Shown piece by piece: positions 4,785 through 9,210 of a stretch of DNA of 9,210 nucleotides. Origin of the DNA: Candidatus Bathyarchaeota archaeon (GTDB lineage: Archaea > Thermoproteota > Bathyarchaeia > Bathyarchaeales > Bathycorpusculaceae); NCBI GenBank assembly GCA_026014845.1, contig JAOZHM010000196.1, positions 1 through 9,210 of the forward strand, given 5' to 3'. Position 1 is the stretch's first letter. Every line of letters begins with the position of its first letter. Position numbers and translations under genes: made by a program. Below the pieces are notes generated by a model. The model ran no database searches, had not been told where the DNA came from, and was given only the letters and a program-made list of their open reading frames with translations.

Positions 4785-6215
4785 ATGAAGTTTTCTTTTA
4801 TCAATGCTAGCCCAAATGAAGATCTTGGTGAGCGGGAAGGAAGAAAAGCTATTGCTTCATTTCCTCCATTAGGCATTCTGTATTTGGTTGCTGTGTTAAA
4901 GGAAAGAGGCGTAGAAGTTTCTGTTCTGGACCAACCGGCGAAAGGTTTCACAATAGAAGAGACAGTTAAGTGGATAGAGAAAGAAGCGCCTGATATTCTC
5001 GGTTTTTCAACATTTGCAAGTTCTGGTCGTACAGCCGCTTTAATTAGTAATGAAGTGAAAAAGAAAAATCCTAACATTATCATAGTGTTTGGCAACTATT
5101 ATGCGACATTCAATTCTGAGCGAGTTCTGAGAAAATATCCTTCCGTTGATATCATTGTTCGAGGAGAGGGAGAAAATACTGTCATTGACCTGGTAGATTG
5201 TCTGAAAAACAAGGGAAAGCTCAAGGACGTTTTAGGGATTACTTTCAGAAATAAGAATAGCATAGTCTCCACTCTCGACAGGCCCTTAATAGGGGATTTG
5301 GATTGCCTCCCGTTCCCAGATCGTAAGTTAATTGACGTGGAGTATCATTCCGTTATTGCTGGGGCAAACGTGGCACCAAGGAAGTTCACGAGCATTGTTT
5401 CCTCCCGTGGATGTTTTTACAGATGTCGGTTTTGCAGTTGTCATCAGTTTGCCCGCGGCCGATGGAGACCCAGATCAATCAAGAACACTATGGAGGAGCT
5501 ACATTTTCTTGCTAGTGAAGGATATAAACAGTTTATTTTTGTTGACGACAGCTTCACGCTGAATCAGAAAAGAGTGATTAAACTTTGTAGAAGGATGAGA
5601 AAAGAGAAAATAGATATGGAATGGATTTGTGAGGGGAGAGTTGACAGTTGCTCCTTTGATATGTTGCGGGAAATTGTAAGGGTAGGCTGCAGAATTCTCT
5701 ACTTTGGCATCGAAAGCGCCAATCAAAGAATTCTAGACTATTACAATAAACAAACAACGCCCCAGCAGTCTAGAACTGCTGTGAAAACAGCTAGAAAAGC
5801 TGGAATAGATGTGATAATCGGATCTTTTATTGTAGGAGGTCCCGATGAAACTAGAGATGAGATTCAGAACACAATTGAATTTGCAGAAAGGATTTCGATA
5901 GATCTTCCACAGTTCAACATATTGGGAGTTTATCCTGGGACGAACATCTGGAACGAATTCGAGATGAAGGGGCTTCTAAAGGGAGGGGAATATTGGGAGA
6001 CGGGTATTACGGTCTCCGAGATATGTCCAAGTGCGGTGCCCCTTCATGAAATCAGACAAATGATCCACGATGCATTTTATGATTTTGCCCGTCGACCAAG
6101 TTTTATATTGAAGCAGTTTGTGAGAACTTTGAAAAGTCAATATCGAATGAGCGTCATGATGAACAACTTAAGCCGATTAGGCAGCATCAGAGAAAACATT
6201 CGTAGCATTACATAA
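4785..6215 (+). CDS. Radical SAM protein with N-terminal B12-binding-type domain
   Basis: Protein of 476 residues. The N-terminal part (about 1-150) looks like the cobalamin-binding fold of the BchE/Elp3-like radical SAM branch: FSFINASP at the start, FPPLGILYLVAVLKERGVEV, then FGNYYATFNSE and VDIIVRGEGEN (about 121-131). The DxHxxG cobalamin-ligand motif is absent, as in many members. The radical SAM core follows with SSRGCFYRCRFC: C210, C214 and C217 (CxxxCxxC) bind the 4Fe-4S cluster that cleaves S-adenosylmethionine. Later family signatures include FIFVDDSFTLN, ILYFGIESANQRIL and GSFIVGGPDET. Such enzymes catalyse anaerobic methylations, cyclisations or other radical steps; the substrate cannot be told here. 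The ATG at 4785 gives the usual MKxxFIN start; an in-frame TTG at 4761 would add eight residues. It is apparently monocistronic. Confidence 0.88.
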   Translation: MKFSFINASPNEDLGEREGRKAIASFPPLGILYLVAVLKERGVEVSVLDQPAKGFTIEETVKWIEKEAPDILGFSTFASSGRTAALISNEVKKKNPNIIIVFGNYYATFNSERVLRKYPSVDIIVRGEGENTVIDLVDCLKNKGKLKDVLGITFRNKNSIVSTLDRPLIGDLDCLPFPDRKLIDVEYHSVIAGANVAPRKFTSIVSSRGCFYRCRFCSCHQFARGRWRPRSIKNTMEELHFLASEGYKQFIFVDDSFTLNQKRVIKLCRRMRKEKIDMEWICEGRVDSCSFDMLREIVRVGCRILYFGIESANQRILDYYNKQTTPQQSRTAVKTARKAGIDVIIGSFIVGGPDETRDEIQNTIEFAERISIDLPQFNILGVYPGTNIWNEFEMKGLLKGGEYWETGITVSEICPSAVPLHEIRQMIHDAFYDFARRPSFILKQFVRTLKSQYRMSVMMNNLSRLGSIRENIRSIT

Positions 6216-6253
6216 TTCTGCAAAAAACCTGCACAGAATTTCAAAGGTTTTTC
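6214..6253 (+). terminator. Overlapping inverted repeats after the radical SAM gene
   Basis: AATTCTG (6214-6220) pairs with CAGAATT (6234-6240), and AAAAACCT (6223-6230) pairs with AGGTTTTT (6245-6252). The arms interleave, so the RNA could form alternative hairpins or a pseudoknot. The first arm overlaps the stop codon (6213-6215), and T-rich sequence (TTTTTCTTC) ends the second arm, consistent with a 3' end or terminator. Confidence 0.5.
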
Positions 6254-6334
6254 TTCGCCTAAAATCTTAAATTATCACACGAGTGCACACTAAAACGGAA
6301 CTGGTGGCCAAGGTGAGGTAACCTCGGCAAAACT

Positions 6335-6363
6335 GGAGATATCTCCCGCAAACTCTATTTTTT
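6335..6363 (+). repeat. Intergenic palindromic element, copy D
   Basis: GGAGATATCTCC (6335-6346) is a perfect 12-bp palindrome, followed by CGCAAACTCTA and six T. It lies about 155 bp upstream of the glycosylase-like start. The perfect palindrome GAGGTAACCTC lies ten bases before it; copies B and C do not have this. Confidence 0.75.
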
Positions 6364-6454
6364 GGTTGTTTGTTAGTGCTTCGCACAAGTGTACTGTAGA
6401 CTTTAGATAGGGAGGTTTCTCTAACAAAACATTCCTTGAACGCTAAAGTGTAGC

Positions 6455-6466
6455 AATTTATATACT
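6455..6466 (+). promoter_or_regulatory. Promoter of the glycosylase-like gene
   Basis: AATTTATATACT contains TTTATATA (6457-6464), a near-ideal archaeal TATA box. Transcription should begin near 6486, giving a leader of about 32 nt that includes the Shine-Dalgarno-like GACGAGG (6507-6513) close to the ATG. Confidence 0.65.
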
Positions 6467-6517
6467 ATTTCAATCGCTAACAATAGACTTCAATACATGG
6501 GATAAGGACGAGGAAAA

Positions 6518-7126
6518 ATGCTTGTCAGCGAGTTTGTGAAATGTACCGACTTTCCATGTTTAGATGTGAATAAGGACTGTTACACAGTTCCAAATGTAAA
6601 GATTGAACCTGATAAGATTGACACACTTATGATTTCAGAAGCACCGCCTCAAGATCCAAATGATTATTTCTACGCGCAGAATAATCCTTTCTACATGCGG
6701 ACAACTGCACAAGCTTTTCGTGACGCAGGTCTAACTGTTTCCTCCATGGAAGATGTGCTAAACTTAGGAGTATATGTTACCACAGCCATAAAATGTGGAA
6801 AAACAGGCTATTCCGTATCTTCCAAAACAGTAGAAAACTGCTCAAGCATATTAGAGACAGAAATGAATCTGTTCCCAAACGTCAAAACGATTTTACTTAT
6901 GGGAGACACTGCCATAAAGGCAATGAATTACATAGCCAGAAGAAACATCGGCAAAAGAATAATCCCCAGTGGCTCCACATACAAAATCAGAAAAAACACG
7001 TACTTCTACAAACACGTAAGAGTCTTCCCCTCATACCTACAGACTGGAAAAAGCTATCTGATTGAAAAATCCAAAAGAAAGATGATAGCAGAAGACATCA
7101 ACGCAGCTGTCTCGGCACAAGGGTAA
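6518..7126 (+). CDS. Uracil-DNA glycosylase-superfamily protein, divergent family 4-like
   Basis: Protein of 202 residues with the order of motifs of family 4 uracil-DNA glycosylases: ISEAPPQDPND (39-49) in place of the usual GEAPG motif, YVTTAIKC (86-93) like the YxTNxxKC strand, ILLMGDTAIKAM (125-136), and VFPSYLQTG (169-177) in place of the HPS motif. Five cysteines (C9, C14, C21, C93, C108) are visible; C93 and C108 match the spacing of the two C-terminal cluster cysteines of family 4, so a 4Fe-4S cluster is plausible. The family removes uracil from DNA in base-excision repair. Here Gly-to-Ser in motif A and His-to-Phe in the last motif make ordinary uracil removal uncertain; another damaged base, RNA binding or loss of activity is possible. 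It has its own promoter and is convergent with S8e. Confidence 0.75.
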   Translation: MLVSEFVKCTDFPCLDVNKDCYTVPNVKIEPDKIDTLMISEAPPQDPNDYFYAQNNPFYMRTTAQAFRDAGLTVSSMEDVLNLGVYVTTAIKCGKTGYSVSSKTVENCSSILETEMNLFPNVKTILLMGDTAIKAMNYIARRNIGKRIIPSGSTYKIRKNTYFYKHVRVFPSYLQTGKSYLIEKSKRKMIAEDINAAVSAQG

Positions 7127-7143
7127 TGACTTTTAAGAATAAA

Positions 7144-7155
7144 GCAAAATTTTGC
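7144..7155. terminator. Bidirectional terminator between convergent genes
   Basis: GCAAAATTTTGC is a perfect 12-bp palindrome in the 29-bp gap between the glycosylase-like and S8e stop codons. On the plus strand it is followed by CTATTTTTCTT; on the minus strand by TTTATTCTTAAAAG. T-rich tails on both sides suit termination from both directions. Confidence 0.5.
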
Positions 7156-7548
7156 CTATTTTTCTTCGGCGATTAGGATGGCGTTTATTACGCCAGTTTG
7201 TCCTGGACGCGAGGTTACACGTGCCAAGCCTTTAGGTGTTTCAATTATTGCTCCTTTCGTTATCACGCCTCTGCGGTCGTAATCAACATTTGCCGGGTTC
7301 TTGAGTACGCGTACTATTTCAACTTTTTCTGTTTTTCCGCTCTTAGGATCTGTTACACAAGCGTATTTGTCTCTCAAAACCTTAACCTTTATGTTTCCAC
7401 CTTTCATGTGTTTAACCTTTCGTTTTGTCTCACCTAGGATGGTTTCAGCTGGAAATGAGCCTTTTTCAAATTTCCTCTTCTTTCTATAGCGTCTTTTTCT
7501 GCCTCCAGAAAGCTTTTTCTTGCGCGAGTCACCGTGCCAAACCGACAA
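7156..7548 (-). CDS. rps8e: Small-subunit ribosomal protein S8e
   Basis: Protein of 130 residues, the usual length for archaeal S8e. It begins SVWHGDSRKKKLSGGRKRRY, continues with the basic KKRKFEKGSFPAETILG, then NIKVKVLRDKYACVTD and ends with GLARVTSRPGQTGVINAIL. The protein binds 16S rRNA in the small subunit. The start is a TTG at 7548-7546 and gives the family's typical beginning; AAGTGA lies a few bases upstream as a weak ribosome site. It has its own TATA box although ScpB is upstream on the same strand (89 bp gap), and an inverted repeat lies in its leader. Assignment is secure. Confidence 0.95.
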   Translation of the reverse strand: MSVWHGDSRKKKLSGGRKRRYRKKRKFEKGSFPAETILGETKRKVKHMKGGNIKVKVLRDKYACVTDPKSGKTEKVEIVRVLKNPANVDYDRRGVITKGAIIETPKGLARVTSRPGQTGVINAILIAEEK

Positions 7549-7573
7549 TTTTCACTTCTCCATGTGAAACTAA

Positions 7574-7588
7574 ACTCAAGTGTTGAGT
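7574..7588 (-). promoter_or_regulatory. Inverted repeat in the S8e leader
   Basis: ACTCAA-GTG-TTGAGT is a perfect 6-bp inverted repeat with a 3-nt centre. It lies between the S8e TATA box and start codon, at or just after the predicted transcription start. It may be an operator or an mRNA hairpin for ribosomal-protein control; nothing else supports either. Confidence 0.35.
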
Positions 7589-7597
7589 ATCATCGCT

Positions 7598-7613
7598 ATT
7601 TAAAATATAAACC
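7598..7613 (-). promoter_or_regulatory. Promoter of the S8e gene
   Basis: GGTTTATATTTTAAAT on the minus strand contains TTTATATTTTAAA, a strong archaeal TATA element, about 55 bases from the TTG start. It gives a leader of roughly 30 nt. Confidence 0.6.
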
Positions 7614-7637
7614 TATCCATCTTGTTCTGGAAACCTT

Positions 7638-8225
7638 TCACTTCTCCTTAGGCATGATTTTCTGTTCAAAAACCTTCTTTAATTGTCTTTTCATGGCTGA
7701 AAGCTCATGACTTAAACCGAAGTAATCAGCAAAATACTCGGTTGTTCTCAGAAGCGTTGAACGTCCTTTTCTCTCGCCTATGACCAAATCCATGTCTTTT
7801 AACTGTTTAATATGACCATATGCATGATGTCCCCGCATTTCAGCAACCCTCTTTTGGGAAACTGGCTGTCTGTAAGCTACGTAAGCAAGAGTCTTTAATG
7901 GACCTGTGGAAAGCAACGGCTTCTTAACAAGCTTCTTAACAAGAGGAGTGAATTCTATCTTTAACTGTAAAACATATCTTTCATCCTTCAACTCTAAAAT
8001 TTCAAGGGCGGTGTTTCTGTTTGCATATTCTTTCATAACCATTTTTACAAGCTTTCGGGTTTTGTTTTTTGAACGGGTTTTCAAAACCGAACATAATTCG
8101 TTAAGGTCTAACGGGCGGCCTGTAACATACAGTGCAGCCTCCACCAGAGCAAGCTCCCTTTGAATTTTTTCTAAGGCTTGCTTCTGTTCGACACTTTCAT
8201 TTAGCTCAGATGTCTGTTTTTCCAT
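7638..8225 (-). CDS. scpB: Segregation and condensation protein B (ScpB)
   Basis: Protein of 195 residues from the ATG at 8225. It has the two winged-helix layout of ScpB: LALVEAALYVTGRPLDLNEL (about 25-44) opens the first domain, and LKTLAYVAYRQPVSQKRVAE (110-129) with the Arg-Gly of EMRG (131-132) opens the second, ending near YFADYFGLS. ScpB dimers join ScpA (kleisin) and SMC to organise and separate chromosomes; scpA and smc are not in this window. A GTG at 8291 would add 22 residues, but they look unrelated to the family, and GGTG lies before the ATG at 8225, so the shorter form is preferred. The gene follows metG by 91 bases on the same strand. Confidence 0.88.
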   Translation of the reverse strand: MEKQTSELNESVEQKQALEKIQRELALVEAALYVTGRPLDLNELCSVLKTRSKNKTRKLVKMVMKEYANRNTALEILELKDERYVLQLKIEFTPLVKKLVKKPLLSTGPLKTLAYVAYRQPVSQKRVAEMRGHHAYGHIKQLKDMDLVIGERKGRSTLLRTTEYFADYFGLSHELSAMKRQLKKVFEQKIMPKEK

Positions 8226-8270
8226 TTTGTGCACCGCACGAAATCTCCAATAGCTATGTATGTCTGTAAT

Positions 8271-8287
8271 AGGATTTAACGTTAAAG
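8271..8287 (-). promoter_or_regulatory. Possible scpB promoter with palindrome
   Basis: TTAAATCC (8279-8272 on the minus strand) is a modest TATA candidate about 50 bases before the preferred scpB start. It overlaps the perfect 12-bp palindrome TTTAACGTTAAA (8275-8286). If it is a real promoter, the upstream GTG at 8291 cannot be the start. Confidence 0.3.
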
Positions 8288-8316
8288 CCACTAAAAGCGC
8301 TCTAGAATCTCATTTT

Positions 8317-9210
8317 TTATGTTTTTTTGCTCAGCCTTTGCAGTTTTTCTCGTTCCTCCCCTATGTCTTCATCTTGCACTTTCTTAAAGAGCACCGTAGG
8401 TTTGTTAATTTCGTGTCCGCTAGGAACCCTCAATTCCGAAGCTGTATTCCAGTTTTGTTCATGCACAGTTCCTTCCAAGCTCAGTTGTTTCCAAAGATTT
8501 TCAGCTGAGAAAGGCATGTAGGGCTCTAATACAATGGCTAGACTTCTAACTACGTTGATGCATAGATAAAGGGCTGTCTTCGCTTCATCCTTGTTAACCC
8601 AAGGTTTTTTCCGCTGGAAGTACTGGTTACAGAAAGTGCAAAACTCAATGATTTTCCTCAGCCCTCTGCTCAATTCTATACTATCCATCTCTTGGGCTAC
8701 ACCTGTCACAACTGCTTCAAGTTTCTCCATCAGTTCTCGATCTAACTCGTCAAAAGTGTCAGTTTCAGGCACCTTTCCATCATAGTTTGACCAGATAAAA
8801 GTTAGAACTCGATGTATGAAGTTGCCGATGTTGGCTATGAGTTCGTTATTTATTCTTTTTTGAAAGTGTTCCCAGTTGAAGTTCACATCTGATTGACTGT
8901 AAGGAGTGATCGCGGCTAAATAATACCTCAGATAGTCTGGAGGAAACTTGTCTAAGAACTCTCTTACACTTATGTACCATTCTCGACTCTTCGAGAATTT
9001 TCGTCCCTCAAGCGTGAAGTAACCTCTTGTCGGAACGAAGTCTGGAAGCTTGAACTTCTCCTCTCCCATTCTCATGGCAGCTAGAAACAAATAATGATGA
9101 TACACTATATCTTTTCCGATGAAATGATAGATCCTCGATGAGTTCCAAGCCTCGCTTCCATCCATCCCTTTTTCTTCAAAGTATTTCAGCGCAGTTGAAA
9201 TGTAGCCAAG
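8317..9210 (-). CDS. metG: Methionyl-tRNA synthetase, C-terminal part (runs off right edge)
   Basis: 297 codons of a gene entering from the right edge and ending in TAA (8319-8317). The visible part includes IYHFIGKDIVYHH, typical of the MetRS catalytic core, then GRKFSKSREW, the KMSKS ATP-binding loop in the KFSKS form (fragment residues 71-75), and then the helical anticodon-binding domain (FLDKFPPDYLRYYLAAITP, FNWEHFQKRINNELIANIGN, VLEPYMPFSAENLW). MetRS charges tRNA-Met with methionine. The N-terminal half with the HIGH motif is outside the window. The protein ends soon after PTVLFKKVQDEDI, so no EMAP-II-like C-terminal tRNA-binding domain is fused. There is an in-frame ATG at 9165, but family similarity continues upstream of it (GYISTALKYFEEKG), so it is not the start. 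Confidence 0.95.
   Translation of the reverse strand, partial: LGYISTALKYFEEKGMDGSEAWNSSRIYHFIGKDIVYHHYLFLAAMRMGEEKFKLPDFVPTRGYFTLEGRKFSKSREWYISVREFLDKFPPDYLRYYLAAITPYSQSDVNFNWEHFQKRINNELIANIGNFIHRVLTFIWSNYDGKVPETDTFDELDRELMEKLEAVVTGVAQEMDSIELSRGLRKIIEFCTFCNQYFQRKKPWVNKDEAKTALYLCINVVRSLAIVLEPYMPFSAENLWKQLSLEGTVHEQNWNTASELRVPSGHEINKPTVLFKKVQDEDIGEEREKLQRLSKKT

Larger units (their letters stand above)
6216..6517. other. Intergenic region before the glycosylase-like gene
   Basis: 302 bp without a supported gene. It holds the 3' inverted repeats of the radical SAM gene, the palindrome GAGGT-A-ACCTC (6315-6325), repeat element copy D, a small hairpin GTGC-TTC-GCAC (6377-6387) and the downstream gene's promoter. 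Confidence 0.6.

Noticed and set aside
4724..5095. A 123-codon minus-strand frame
   Set aside because: Antisense to the B12-type domain of the radical SAM gene; no motif or ribosome site.
8226..8291. A 22-residue N-terminal extension of ScpB from GTG
   Set aside because: No Shine-Dalgarno site precedes the GTG, the residues do not resemble ScpB, and a promoter candidate falls inside the stretch.
1..9210. CRISPR arrays, rRNA, tRNA and insertion-sequence ends
   Set aside because: Searched for by eye on both strands; no regularly spaced long repeats, tRNA arms, rRNA stretches or transposase genes with terminal repeats were found.

Overview
This window looks archaeal. It carries archaeal or eukaryote-type translation genes (aIF1A, ribosomal protein S8e), a DUF211 protein, and TATA-box promoters followed by short leaders (for example TTTATATA before the 6518 gene and TTAAATATTT on the minus strand before the 3132 gene). 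Start codons include TTG, GTG and ATG, and several genes have Shine-Dalgarno (SD) sites. The presence of ScpB, a DEAD-box helicase with a C-terminal zinc motif, and AT-rich intergenic DNA would fit an uncultured Bathyarchaeia-like lineage (Thermoproteota). That placement is inference from general familiarity with these families, not a tested assignment.

Layout. Positions 1-219 (minus) hold the N-terminus of a tyrosine recombinase running off the left edge. Positions 369-1962 (minus) are a two-gene unit: DEAD-box RNA helicase, then aIF1A. Positions 2231-3132 (minus) are a second two-gene unit: DUF211 protein, then a VIT1/CCC1-type membrane transporter. Positions 3133-4784 are gene-poor. They contain only a ribbon-helix-helix protein (3565-3942, plus) and a 39-residue CxxC/CxxC protein (4311-4430, minus), plus repeated alternating CG tracts and palindromic elements. 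Positions 4785-6215 (plus) encode a radical SAM protein with an N-terminal B12-binding-type domain. Positions 6518-7124 (plus) encode a divergent uracil-DNA glycosylase-fold protein. The right end (7156-9210) is a minus-strand housekeeping block: methionyl-tRNA synthetase (partial, off the right edge), ScpB and S8e, convergent with the glycosylase-like gene.

How the genes work together. aIF1A, S8e, MetRS and probably the helicase serve translation, and ScpB serves chromosome organisation with SMC/ScpA partners that are not in this window. The DUF211-VIT1 pair suggests a metal-related membrane function. The radical SAM protein, the glycosylase-like protein, the RHH protein and the tiny zinc protein are each apparently monocistronic accessory genes.

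The most unusual content is non-coding. First, a roughly 30-bp element (GGAGA-NN-TCTCC, then CGCAAA, a C-rich stretch and a T run) occurs three times, with a fourth degenerate copy, always between genes and always in the same orientation. Second, seven alternating CG/GC tracts of 6 to 11 nt are confined to the gene-poor zone. Third, five consecutive 7-bp repeats ending in a perfect inverted repeat lie over the promoter and start of the RHH gene, like an autoregulatory operator.
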